DNA of 64,000 nucleotides from Flavobacteriales bacterium (GTDB lineage: Bacteria > Bacteroidota > Bacteroidia > UBA10329). The stretch is from NCBI GenBank assembly GCA_020635535.1, contig JACJZP010000010.1, positions 1 to 64,000 of the forward strand, given 5' to 3'. The translations under genes and the position numbers were made by a program. Each line of letters starts with the position of its first letter. The first letter of the stretch is position 1. Shown here piece by piece: positions 8,377 through 16,670 of this stretch. The notes beneath the pieces were generated by a model. That model was given only the letters and a program-made list of their open reading frames with translations, was not told the DNA's origin and searched no databases.

Positions 8377-10246
8377 ATTTACCTAAATGAACGAGTAAAA
8401 CGGAAATATCGGAAGGAGAAACACCACTGATTCTTGATGCTTGTCCGATGGATTGAGGACGGATTTTGGTCAGCTTTTGACGAGCTTCAGCAGACAACGA
8501 TTGAAGCTTATGATAGTCGAAATCATCTTTCAACCGAATACCCTCAAAGCGTAAAAGCTTGTCAGCAGTATCCTGTTCCTTACGGATGTAGCCAGAATAC
8601 TTGGCACGGATTTCAACTTGCTCAATAATCTCAGCTTCAGTGGAAATAGCATGAACCGCATCACGAACAGATTCGATGGAATCAATCATTGAGGTCAGGT
8701 CGGTTTCAGGACGGGAAATCAATGAAAAGGCGCGCAATTTTTGGTTCACCTCCTCGCTACTTTTTCGACTAGATAAGTATGCGTTGCTTTCCTCGGTTTC
8801 CAAGCTCAATTTTGAGAGAGTTTTTCTATTTCCTGAGCCTTTTCTTGTTTGAATTCTACCCGCTTCAATCGCTCGTCAGACGCCAAACCAATATGATGTC
8901 CAAGAGGTGTTAATCGTTCATCTGCGTTGTCTTGGCGAAGAAGAATTCGATGTTCTGCACGCGACGTAAACATGCGGTAGGGCTCTTCCGTTCCTTTGGT
9001 TATTAGGTCATCAATCAGAACACCGATGTAAGCTTCTGAACGACCAAGAATGAATGGTTCTTTCTCTCTCAATATTCTGATGTGCGTTGATTCCAGCAAT
9101 TAGTCCTTGGCAAGCCGCTTCTTCATAACCGGTTGTTCCATTGATCTGACCAGCGAAGAATAGGTTCTTTACCAACTTGGTTTCAAGAGTGTATGGGACA
9201 GCTGCGTTGGTGGGAAATAATCGTATTCAATTGCATAACCAGGACGGAACATTTTTGCATTCTCAAAACCTGGTATGAGTCGTAAAGCTTTGTATTGTAT
9301 TTTTTCAGGAAGTGAAGTTGAGAAGCCGTTCAGGTAAACCTCTACCGTGTCCCAGCCTTCGGGCTCAACAAATAGTTGATGTCGGTTCTTGTCGGAGAAA
9401 CGTTCAATCTTATCCTCAATTGAAGGGCAATAACGAGGACCAAGTCCTGAATACGGCCTGTAAACATCGGAGAGCGATCAAAACCTCTCGGAGGATGTCG
9501 TGTACCGCATCGTTGGTGTAAGCTAAATAGCAGCTTCGCTGTGAGGTCAGTTTTGAAGTGTCTGAAAAGGAAAATTTGCTTGGATGTTCATCTCCAGGCT
9601 GTTCTTCCATTACCGAGTAATCGATGGATCTACCATCTATTCTTGGTGGAGTTCCAGTTTTCATTCGGCCAGATTCGAAACCAAATGTTTCCAAGTTCTC
9701 GGTCAAACCAACAGATGCTTTTTCAGCGGTTCTTCCGCCACCAAAATTCTTCTCACCAATGTGAATGAGTCCGTTCAAGAATGTTCCGTTAGTAAGCACA
9801 ACAGCCTTACTTCTAAACGTATGACCAAGCGAAGTTTTGACACCACAAACCGTTTCCCCTTCAACAATCACCTCATTGACTGTGTCCTGCCAGAAATCCA
9901 AGTTCTCCGTTTGCTCGAGCATCATACGCCATTCATAAGTGAATTTGAATCGGTCGTTCTGAGTTCTAGGACTCCACATGGCCGGACCTTTGGAGCGGTT
10001 CAGCATGCGGAACTGAATAGCCGATCGGTCAGAAACAATTCCAGAATAACCGCCCAGCGCATCAATCTCACGAATGATCTGGCCTTTGGCAATACCACCC
10101 ATTGCTGGGTTGCACGACATCTGTCCGATCGTGTTCATGTTCATGGTAATGAGCAGCGTCTTGGAACCCAAGTTCGCGGCAGCAGCAGCGGCCTCGCATC
10201 CTGCGTGTCCACCACCAACAACAATTACGTCATAATGAGCGTGCAT
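8375..10246 (-). CDS. mnmG: tRNA uridine-5-carboxymethylaminomethyl(34) synthesis enzyme MnmG (GidA), frameshifted
   Basis: FAD/NADH-dependent tRNA-modifying enzyme acting with MnmE on wobble uridine. The N-terminal part (9416-10246) has the Rossmann motif DVIVVGGGHAGCEAA, MSCNPAMGG and KTGTPPRIDGR. Later frames give GPRYCPS, FAGQINGTTGYEEAACQG and RMFTSRAEHRILLRQDNAD, and the C-terminal domain runs to 8375. The summed length (about 620 residues) is normal, but the frame is broken at least five times: about 9484, 9446, 9184-9189, 9061-9075 and 8808-8812. At each site one base (or two at 9184-9189) restores the family sequence. Because all conserved blocks survive, sequencing or assembly indels are more likely than a pseudogene. 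It lies between ybeY and the methyltransferase gene. Confidence 0.9.
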
Positions 10247-10252
10247 GCTTCA

Positions 10253-10268
10253 AGTTTCACGTGGAACA
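10253..10268. other. parS-like centromere site B
   Basis: AGTTTCACGTGGAACA is the exact reverse complement of site A at 8361-8376. It lies 7 bp upstream of the mnmG start codon on the minus strand, so ParB binding here could also touch mnmG expression. Two identical 16-mers of parS type 1.9 kb apart are very unlikely by chance. Confidence 0.75.
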
Positions 10269-10303
10269 AACATAAGTAACTGAAAACCAAATGATTGTAT
10301 CCT

Positions 10304-10726
10304 CTAAAAGGAGCGCAAAGATAGATAAAAATCCTCTTTGGATGTCATTTGGGTTTTGGCGGCCTCTCCCTTGTCAGAATAACCGATGAGATGAAGCACA
10401 CCATGAACCATCACGCGGTGCAGTTCATCGAGCATCTTAACCCCAAAATTGGAGGCATTTTCCGCGATGCGATCAATGCTAATGAACAGATCACCCGAAA
10501 CGAAAGAATCCACGCAATAATCGAATGTGATGATGTCTGTGAAATAGTCGTGGTCGAGATGCTTTCGATTCATCTCCAGGAGGTAATCATCCGAACAGAA
10601 AATGATTCCGAGTTCGGTCAGTTCCTTGCCTTCAGCACGGCAAGTTTCCTCCAGCCAGGAGGCAATTTGTTCAGGATTTGAAACGGTAAAAACGGTTTGC
10701 TCCGAATGGAACGAAACATCAGCCAT
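10304..10726 (-). CDS. ybeY: rRNA maturation endoribonuclease YbeY
   Basis: A 140-residue UPF0054 metalloendonuclease for 16S rRNA 3'-end maturation and ribosome quality control. Conserved elements are the MNRKHLDHDYFTDIITF segment (52-68), GDLFIS (79-84) and the metal site MVHGVLHLIGYSDKG, with H108 and H112. The third ligand position carries D118 rather than the usual His, a variation I recall in Bacteroidota members (GYxDK). It is directly adjacent to the anti-sigma-type ATPase gene (no intergenic base) and upstream of mnmG. Cytoplasmic. Confidence 0.93.
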   Translation of the reverse strand: MADVSFHSEQTVFTVSNPEQIASWLEETCRAEGKELTELGIIFCSDDYLLEMNRKHLDHDYFTDIITFDYCVDSFVSGDLFISIDRIAENASNFGVKMLDELHRVMVHGVLHLIGYSDKGEAAKTQMTSKEDFYLSLRSF

Positions 10727-11128
10727 TTAGCCGACTTTGAAAATCATTTCGACCTTGGTTCCGTTCTCTGAGAACTCCACCTCATCGGCCAAATGTTTCA
10801 TGAGGAACACGCCGCGACCACTGATTTTTTCCAAGTTTTCTGGGTCGGTCGGATCAGGCAGTGCATCATGGTCAAACCCTTCACCTTCGTCTTTCACACT
10901 GAACGAAAGTCGGTCACCACGGTCAATGAAATCGACATGAACCTTCTTTTCTGGATTCTGACGGTTTCCGTGGTTGATGGCGTTGTTTACGGCTTCGGTT
11001 ACAGCAATCAGAATGTTTCCGTAGTAATCCTCATCCACCGAGTACTTTTTGCAAACGTCATCAACAAGCTTTTCGGCAATGACAATGTTGTCGGCCTTTG
11101 AGTCAAAGTTCAGGCTCTGTTTTTCCAT
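10727..11128 (-). CDS. ATP-binding protein, RsbW/anti-sigma-factor type (HATPase_c_2)
   Basis: A 133-residue GHKL-fold ATP-binding domain. The N box ITEAVNNAINHGNR and the G1 box VKDEGEGFD are intact, followed by ISGRGVFLM. The compact single-domain form matches serine-kinase anti-sigma factors such as RsbW/SpoIIAB. No anti-anti-sigma partner is next to it. It sits between DUF4175 and ybeY, an arrangement I recognise from other Bacteroidota, which suggests a housekeeping rather than stress-operon role. The real target is not evident from sequence. Confidence 0.85.
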   Translation of the reverse strand: MEKQSLNFDSKADNIVIAEKLVDDVCKKYSVDEDYYGNILIAVTEAVNNAINHGNRQNPEKKVHVDFIDRGDRLSFSVKDEGEGFDHDALPDPTDPENLEKISGRGVFLMKHLADEVEFSENGTKVEMIFKVG

Positions 11129-11136
11129 TAGTGCAG

Positions 11137-11454
11137 CTATTCCACCTGCTTTTTGAAGTACTCGTCAACTTTGTCGCGGTAGAACGGACTTAAGTTCGGA
11201 GGCACGGTTCGCAGCAGTTCGGTCTCATTTTTTTTCTGCCTTATATACTCGAAAAAAATCTCAGGGTTACCATAATCTTCATTTTTTGCCTCCTTCGATT
11301 CTCTGCGCTGTTCCTGCTCACGTTCGCGCTCTGCATTTTCCGCCTCCAAGAGCCTTGTTAGAATTTCCTGCTGGCGCATCAATGTTTCCTGCGTGATCAT
11401 CTTGTTCACGAGGTCCGTTTCGGTCTGCTCCATCATCTCCTGAATCTTCTTCAT
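11137..11454 (-). CDS. C-terminal segment of the DUF4175 protein, separated by a frameshift
   Basis: A 105-residue charged helical frame with the segments QTETDLVNKMITQETLMRQ, LTRLLEAE and LLRTVPPNLSPFYRDKV. These resemble the usual C-terminus of DUF4175 proteins. Moving one base at about 11465-11475 joins it to the preceding gene through a KGGSGEM linker, giving a protein of about 1120 residues, the usual family length as I remember it. I therefore read it as the end of the same gene rather than an independent small protein. The alternative is a genuine separate gene, overlapping by ATGA. Confidence 0.65.
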   Translation of the reverse strand: MKKIQEMMEQTETDLVNKMITQETLMRQQEILTRLLEAENAEREREQEQRRESKEAKNEDYGNPEIFFEYIRQKKNETELLRTVPPNLSPFYRDKVDEYFKKQVE

Positions 11455-14400
11455 CTCGCCCGAACCGCCTTTTCCCGTTTCGCTTCCTCTTTCTGAAGTT
11501 GTTTTTCGTATTCACGGGCCATGTTGCGAAGCGCTTCTTGCTGAGCCGCCATTTGCGCCAATTGCTTGCTCATGCCACGGTTTCCGGGAGACATGCCCGG
11601 CTTTTGACCTTGTTGTTTACCGCCGGGTTGCATGCCTTTGCGCATTTCTTCCATCTGCTTGTTCATCTGCTCTTGCAGTTTGCGCATGGCACCAGCCGAA
11701 GGCTTTTCGCTACTGCTTCCGGGTTTGGAGCAAGAACCAGAACCAGCCGCCTGAGCCGCTGCGGCCTGCATTTGCTGAACGGTTTCGCTCAAAAGCAACG
11801 CAAGATTATTCAACGAAGTGAGCGCAAATTGCTGTCGCGAAAGAGCCTCAGGTGTTTTGCGGTCGGCCATCTTTTCGATGGATTTCTTCATGTTGGAATT
11901 GACCGAACGGATTTCGCGGTTAACGATCGTTTCAATCTGCGGAACGCGTTTGCTCAACGCATAAAGCGAATCCTCGATGAGTTTGCTGTCGTCCTTCAGT
12001 TTGAGCTGTTCGCGGGCGAGGTCGGTGTATTTCGGGTCGTTGATGTTGGTCTGTTTCAAGTTGCCGATGAGCTTTTCCTGATCGAACGAAAGCGTAAGCA
12101 GATTCTCCACGATTTGGCGCAGCGCTTCCATGTCTTCCTGCTGGCCTTGCGCCTGCATTTGCATCATCATGTTGCCCATTTTCTGAGCCATGTTCTTCAT
12201 TTGGTCAGAAGCCTTTTTCTGCGAATCAGAAGCTTTCTTGTTCTGATTCTGGTCCAGCTGCTCCTTGCTTTCTTTCTGACTGTCCGAAACGGATTCTTCC
12301 TCGTTGCTGAAATCCTCCATTTTGTTTGGAGTTTCCAACTCCTCGTTCTTCTTTTCGAGGTCGTCAATGTCCTTTTTGATGTCCTCGAATTCCTCGTTCA
12401 GTTTCTCTTGTTTGTCGCTCAGTTCCTGATTGTCAGCATCCTTGTTCTTGGTTTCTTCGGAGAGTTTTTCCTGATCCTTGGCCAGCTCCTCCAAGCGTTC
12501 CATGGTCTGCTCCAGCTTCTGCTCAAACTCCAGTTGTTTGAATAGTTCCAAGCTGCGGTCGAGTTCCTTTTCGAGGTCTTCGTTGCTGAGTTCAATGTCC
12601 TCCAAAAGCTCCTGCGCCTTTTCCTTGGTCATTTCCTCCATCAGCTTTTCCATCTCATCGAAAAGCTTTTTCATCTCGTCCGACATCACTTCCTCGAAGA
12701 GCTTTTCCAGTTGCTGTTGCTTCTCCACCAGCTTCGGGTCAAACTCCATCATCTCGTTCATTTTGGAGTTCTTTTGTTCCGATTTCTGCTGGATCTCGTC
12801 CATCTTTTTCTGAAGCGCCTTCTGCGTTTGCAGCATCTGCTTCATTTTCTCCTTGTCTTCCCAATCGAGATTTTTCTTGTTGAGGAGGTCTTTCTGAAGG
12901 TCATCGAGGTCTTTCTTCATCTCGTTGGCCATCTTCAACGTTTCCGAAAGCTCCTGTTTCAATTGCTCGCTTTTCGCATCGTTCTCAGCGGCCAATTCAT
13001 TCAGCGTTGCTACGCGATACGTAATGGTTTCCGAACGGGATGATTTGCTGCCGTTCACCCCATCGTTATCCCAAACCTCGAAGTAGTATTCAACCGCATC
13101 GCCAGGCTCCAAACCGAGTTCGGTCAGATCCCAGTAATGGAAAAACGTTTCCGATTTCTGGTTCTTGGAAACCGCAATTGTAACGTCTTTTTCCTCGCCC
13201 GAAGAACCGTCTTCATTCAACCGTTTGAACTTGAAAACAAGCGATGAGAAGCCGTAATCGTCCTTCACCTGTCCGTTGAAATACATGCGCTTCGGGTTCA
13301 GCGAATCTTCCACCCCAACCACAGAAATAGACGGATACAGATCAGGAACAACCGTAACCGTGTAACGCAACGAATCACCCGCTATCAGGAACTCGTTCGA
13401 ACCGACAATCGTGTACTCCGCACTCTTTCGGAATTGTTCTGAAAAGCTGAAGTTGTCCTTTCCGTTTCGGTTAAGTTCAACAGTTTCATCGCCCAAAACC
13501 ATGCTCAGGTTGTCGGTTTTGTTAGTGTTGAAATTCCAGTTCACGCGCGTTCCTTCAGGAATCAGCAGGTCACCACTGTTCTGGCGGTTTTCATTCGGGC
13601 GATTGATGTATTTGGGAAACGCCAGCGCCACATCAAACCCAACTACCGATGGCTTCGGAAGCACTTTCAACTCATGACCTGAAGAATTGTAGCCGTTTCC
13701 GCTCAGACGGAAATCTACGTTCTCGCGCGGCTGATGAAAAACGTACGAGAACTTGGCCGCGCTCAACTTGTTCATCAACGTGCGCTTGCCATCAATTTCC
13801 ACATAAAGGTCGTTCGGAACCTCTTTTCCATCCAACGAAACCACCAGTTCAAAATCCTGCAATTCGATGGTTGAGAGTTCCTCATTCTGAATGTTGAACA
13901 AGAACGGGGCGAGGTTCTCGAAAGCCGTTCGGTGATTTACAATTCTTCGCGTTCCTTCTGTGACGAGCGAAGGCGCAATGGCCAAGATCAGCAGCAACAG
14001 CAACAAAGGCGGCAGCGCATAGCGCAGAAACTGTTTGTTTTCCTTCAGGTCGATGGCCGTGGAAAACGGGACGGGTTTCAGTTCCGTGATGCGCTGGTCG
14101 ATGCTGGCCAGCAATAGTTCAGAATTCGTACCAGCGACCGAACGCTGCAATTGAAGCGTGTTCAGCAAACGGTCTTCAATATTGCTGAAGTGTTTCCCGA
14201 CAATGGTCGCGGCCTCATCGTAAGAAATTCCAGGGCGGATGTTGTAAAGATGAACGAGCGGACCGATGACCCATCGCGCCAGCGCAACACCCGAAACCAG
14301 CAGCAGCGCATAGAAGAAAATGGTGCGGCCCGTAATGCCGAAACGACCGTAATATTCCAGAATCGCGAAAGCCAAAAAGGAAGCCACCAACAGCCCCGTG

Positions 14401-14492
14401 GTGAGCAATGCCCCACGGATGAGCTGATTCAGATAGTATTTCCGAATGAACTCATCAAGCTTCTGAAGTAACTGGTTGCCGTCCCCGCTCAT
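11451..14492 (-). CDS. DUF4175 family protein (membrane-anchored, long coiled coil)
   Basis: A 1013-residue frame of the DUF4175 family. Two close membrane helices lie at about 20-75 and a third at about 152-175 (LPPLLLLLLILAIAPSLV). Then come beta-rich Ig-like modules (about 185-510) and a very long charged coiled coil (about 510-800) packed with E, K, Q and M. The C-terminal part is rich in Met/Gln/Gly/Ser (about 870-970). The frame ends prematurely because of a probable one-base shift, and the following 105 residues continue the family. Function unknown; topology suggests a periplasmic or cytoplasmic scaffold anchored in the inner membrane. First gene of the operon leading to ybeY and mnmG, with a TATTTTTG -7 element 47 bp upstream. 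Confidence 0.85.
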   Translation of the reverse strand: MSGDGNQLLQKLDEFIRKYYLNQLIRGALLTTGLLVASFLAFAILEYYGRFGITGRTIFFYALLLVSGVALARWVIGPLVHLYNIRPGISYDEAATIVGKHFSNIEDRLLNTLQLQRSVAGTNSELLLASIDQRITELKPVPFSTAIDLKENKQFLRYALPPLLLLLLILAIAPSLVTEGTRRIVNHRTAFENLAPFLFNIQNEELSTIELQDFELVVSLDGKEVPNDLYVEIDGKRTLMNKLSAAKFSYVFHQPRENVDFRLSGNGYNSSGHELKVLPKPSVVGFDVALAFPKYINRPNENRQNSGDLLIPEGTRVNWNFNTNKTDNLSMVLGDETVELNRNGKDNFSFSEQFRKSAEYTIVGSNEFLIAGDSLRYTVTVVPDLYPSISVVGVEDSLNPKRMYFNGQVKDDYGFSSLVFKFKRLNEDGSSGEEKDVTIAVSKNQKSETFFHYWDLTELGLEPGDAVEYYFEVWDNDGVNGSKSSRSETITYRVATLNELAAENDAKSEQLKQELSETLKMANEMKKDLDDLQKDLLNKKNLDWEDKEKMKQMLQTQKALQKKMDEIQQKSEQKNSKMNEMMEFDPKLVEKQQQLEKLFEEVMSDEMKKLFDEMEKLMEEMTKEKAQELLEDIELSNEDLEKELDRSLELFKQLEFEQKLEQTMERLEELAKDQEKLSEETKNKDADNQELSDKQEKLNEEFEDIKKDIDDLEKKNEELETPNKMEDFSNEEESVSDSQKESKEQLDQNQNKKASDSQKKASDQMKNMAQKMGNMMMQMQAQGQQEDMEALRQIVENLLTLSFDQEKLIGNLKQTNINDPKYTDLAREQLKLKDDSKLIEDSLYALSKRVPQIETIVNREIRSVNSNMKKSIEKMADRKTPEALSRQQFALTSLNNLALLLSETVQQMQAAAAQAAGSGSCSKPGSSSEKPSAGAMRKLQEQMNKQMEEMRKGMQPGGKQQGQKPGMSPGNRGMSKQLAQMAAQQEALRNMAREYEKQLQKEEAKREKAVRAR

Positions 14493-14539
14493 GTTCGTCT
14501 CAACGCCTTCGTAATTCCTTTGTTGTCGCGACCGACTAA

Positions 14540-14547
14540 CAAAAATA
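14540..14547 (-). promoter_or_regulatory. candidate -7 element (TATTTTTG) for the DUF4175-ybeY-mnmG operon
   Basis: On the minus strand the site reads TATTTTTG, a full TAnnTTTG match, 47 bp before the DUF4175 start codon. No good -33 TTTG was seen at 19 bp spacing. It faces the gltX promoter in the short divergent region. Confidence 0.45.
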
Positions 14548-14601
14548 CGGGTATTCCGCTGCGCGAAGTGCTTCCGCTCAGGAACAAATGTTAAATAAGG
14601 C

Positions 14602-14609
14602 TACCTTTG
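14602..14609 (+). promoter_or_regulatory. gltX: candidate -7 element (TACCTTTG) for gltX
   Basis: TACCTTTG is a full TAnnTTTG match, 20 bp before the ATG at 14630. It lies inside a possible longer gltX frame starting at 14588, which argues that translation really starts at 14630. Confidence 0.5.
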
Positions 14610-14629
14610 CGCGCCCAAAATCAACCTTG

Positions 14630-16159
14630 ATGGAAAACCGAAAAGTAAGGGTACGATTTGCTCCCAGCCCAACGGGGCCGTTGCACATGGGAGGCGTGCG
14701 TACCGCGCTTTACAATTACCTGTTCGCCAAAAAGCATGGCGGAGATTTCATCCTCCGAATTGAGGATACCGACCAAACGCGCTACGTTCCTGGTGCCGAA
14801 GAGTATATTACGGAAGCGCTGGAATGGTGTGGAATGGAGTTGAACGAAGGCCCGAAAACGGGAGGCGAATACGGACCGTACAGACAGTCGGAGCGGAAGG
14901 AAAGCTATCGTGAATTCGCGGAGCAGTTGATTGCGAGTGGACACGCTTACTACGCATTCGACACGCCAGAGGAGCTGGACGAGATGCGCGATCGTTTGAA
15001 GAAGGCGAAGGTTGCGGCCCCGCAATACAACGCGGTGACACGTGAAACCATGAAGAATTCGCTCACACTTTCGGAAGATGAGGTGAAAAGACGATTGGAT
15101 TCGGGTGAGGCGTATGTTATCCGAATCAAGATTCCGCGCAAGGAAGAAGTGCGTTTCCATGATGTGATCCGCGGTTGGGTTGTGGTGCATTCATCGCAAA
15201 TGGATGATAAAGTGCTGTTCAAATCAGACGGCATGCCGACCTACCACTTGGCCAATGTGGTGGATGATTACAAGATGAAGATTACGCATGTGATCCGTGG
15301 GGAAGAATGGTTGCCATCGGCACCGTTGCACGTTCTGCTATATCGTTACTTGGGCTGGGAAGAAGTAATGCCGGTATTCGCGCACTTACCGCTCATCCTA
15401 AAACCAGACGGAAACGGAAAATTGAGCAAACGGGATGGTGATCGACTCGGCTTTCCTGTTTTCCCTTTGAACTGGAAAGACCCGAATACAGGAGAAGAAT
15501 CGCAAGGTTATCGCGAGAGAGGCTATTTCCCTGAGGCGTTCACCAACATGCTGGCAATGCTCGGTTGGAACCCGGGAACGAATCAGGAGATTTTCTCTTT
15601 GGAGGAACTGGTTGAGGCGTTCACGCTGGAACGTGTGGGTAAATCAGGCGCCAAGTTTGACCCCGAAAAGGCCAAGTGGTACAATCAGCAATACTTGCGC
15701 TCATACGATGATGCAGCGTTGGCTGAGATTTTCCAAGTAACGCTAAAGGAAAAAGGAATCGAAGCCTCAGATGAACATGTAGCCAAGGTTTGCGCACTCA
15801 TCAAGGAGAAAACGCAATTCACTTCAGAGTTTTGGGATTTCGGTTATTACTTCTTTCTGAAGCCCGAATCTTTTGATGAGAAGGTCGTAGAAAAACGTTG
15901 GAACGAAAACGCTGCCAAGTTTTTCCCTGCGCTAGCTGATGCTTTGGAAAGTTTGCATGATTGGAAAGCCGAATCAATCGAAGCAACATTCAAATCAACG
16001 GCAGAAAGTTTGGAAATCAACCCGGGTCACGTAATGCAGTTGTTCCGAGTGCTTCTGAGCGGACAAGGTGGTGGTCCTGTTCTGTTCGAAATGACAGAAC
16101 TATTGGGACAGGAAGAGGTGGTTGAACGTCTTCGCGAAGGCGTTGCAAAACTGAAGTGA
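14630..16159 (+). CDS. gltX: glutamate--tRNA ligase
   Basis: Class I aminoacyl-tRNA synthetase charging tRNA-Glu, 509 residues from the ATG at 14630. The HIGH-type signature appears as FAPSPTGPLHMGG, with LRIEDTDQTR after it. The KMSKS-type loop is KLSKRDGDRLGFP. The C-terminal anticodon-binding region is complete to the TGA. An in-frame ATG at 14588 would add 14 residues not typical of the family and would place the start upstream of the -7 promoter element, so I prefer 14630. The stop overlaps the folB start (TGATG). Cytoplasmic, essential. Confidence 0.96.
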   Translation: MENRKVRVRFAPSPTGPLHMGGVRTALYNYLFAKKHGGDFILRIEDTDQTRYVPGAEEYITEALEWCGMELNEGPKTGGEYGPYRQSERKESYREFAEQLIASGHAYYAFDTPEELDEMRDRLKKAKVAAPQYNAVTRETMKNSLTLSEDEVKRRLDSGEAYVIRIKIPRKEEVRFHDVIRGWVVVHSSQMDDKVLFKSDGMPTYHLANVVDDYKMKITHVIRGEEWLPSAPLHVLLYRYLGWEEVMPVFAHLPLILKPDGNGKLSKRDGDRLGFPVFPLNWKDPNTGEESQGYRERGYFPEAFTNMLAMLGWNPGTNQEIFSLEELVEAFTLERVGKSGAKFDPEKAKWYNQQYLRSYDDAALAEIFQVTLKEKGIEASDEHVAKVCALIKEKTQFTSEFWDFGYYFFLKPESFDEKVVEKRWNENAAKFFPALADALESLHDWKAESIEATFKSTAESLEINPGHVMQLFRVLLSGQGGGPVLFEMTELLGQEEVVERLREGVAKLK

Positions 16160-16512
16160 TGCAGGAGCTTTTCATTGAAGACATTCGGCTTCACGCCTAT
16201 CACGGCTGTCTGGAAGAAGAAGGCAGAATAGGAGGGAAGTACCGCATTGACATCAAAGCAGTGGCTGATTTCAACGAATGTGCTGACACGGACGACCTGA
16301 ACAAAACAGTCGATTATGTAGTTGTGTACAACCTCGTGAAACAGGAAATGGAAATTCGCTCTAAGCTTATTGAAACAGTTGCCAAGCGTATTACGGAAAG
16401 GCTACAACAGGAGTACTCGTGGGTAGTAGATTGGGAAGTAAGTCTTACCAAGTTCAACCCACCTGTGGGTGGCAACTTGGGACAGAGCAGAATAGTTTGG
16501 AGAACGGCATAG
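16159..16512 (+). CDS. folB: dihydroneopterin aldolase
   Basis: A 117-residue FolB-family enzyme converting 7,8-dihydroneopterin to 6-hydroxymethyl-dihydropterin and glycolaldehyde in folate synthesis. Family hallmarks are HAYHGCLEEEG with the active-site Glu near residue 20, the D-LNKTVDY segment, ETVAKRI, and the C-terminal LTKFNPPVGG with the catalytic Lys. The ATG at 16159 overlaps the gltX stop in TGATG, so the two genes are translationally coupled; a GTG one codon earlier is less likely. A tRNA-Cys gene follows. Confidence 0.93.
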   Translation: MQELFIEDIRLHAYHGCLEEEGRIGGKYRIDIKAVADFNECADTDDLNKTVDYVVVYNLVKQEMEIRSKLIETVAKRITERLQQEYSWVVDWEVSLTKFNPPVGGNLGQSRIVWRTA

Positions 16513-16545
16513 GTAATTAGATGGCGGTTTAATCTCCGCGATTAT

Positions 16546-16553
16546 TACTTTTG
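16546..16553 (+). promoter_or_regulatory. candidate -7 element (TACTTTTG) for tRNA-Cys
   Basis: Full TAnnTTTG match ending 6 bp before the mature tRNA 5' end, the spacing expected if transcription starts at or just before the tRNA. No perfect -33 partner. Confidence 0.5.
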
Positions 16554-16559
16554 CGGCAT

Positions 16560-16630
16560 GGTCGGGTGGCCGAGTGGCTAGGCAGAGGTCTGCAAAACCT
16601 TGTACAGCGGTTCGAATCCGCTCTCGACCT
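16560..16630 (+). tRNA. tRNA-Cys (GCA)
   Basis: A 71-base cloverleaf. The acceptor stem GGTCGGG pairs with CTCGACC (one G-T). The D arm is around GCCGAGTGGCTAGGC. The anticodon arm GAGGT/ACCTT closes a 7-base loop CTGCAAA with anticodon GCA. The T arm has the GGTTCGAATCC signature. CCA is not encoded. A strong hairpin terminator follows within 10 bases. Confidence 0.96.
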
Positions 16631-16636
16631 CAAAAG

Positions 16637-16670
16637 AAACCCCATTGACCAATTAGTCAATGGGGTTTTT
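16637..16670 (+). terminator. strong intrinsic terminator, probably bidirectional
   Basis: AAACCCCATTGAC (16637-16649) pairs perfectly with GTCAATGGGGTTT (16656-16668) across a 6-base loop, followed by TTTTTAT. It ends transcription of the gltX-folB-tRNA side. Read on the other strand, the A run gives a T tract after the stem, so it may also end the minus-strand polysaccharide operon, whose last stop codon is inside the T tract. Confidence 0.85.

Noticed and set aside
11499..13043. Long open plus-strand frames rich in Leu/Phe/Ser opposite DUF4175
   Set aside because: They mirror the Glu/Lys/Gln-rich coiled coil on the minus strand, and codon bias leaves them open.
14588..14629. Longer gltX start
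   Set aside because: The extra 14 residues are not typical of the family and the -7 promoter element lies inside them.
15034..15049. Third CACGTGAAAC-containing parS-like sequence
   Set aside because: It matches parS at only about 12 of 16 positions and lies inside gltX coding sequence, without the left half-site.
16560..16670. tRNA-Cys as an integration site for the polysaccharide locus
   Set aside because: No integrase and no repeat of the tRNA 3' end was found at the far end of the locus near 33.7 kb.
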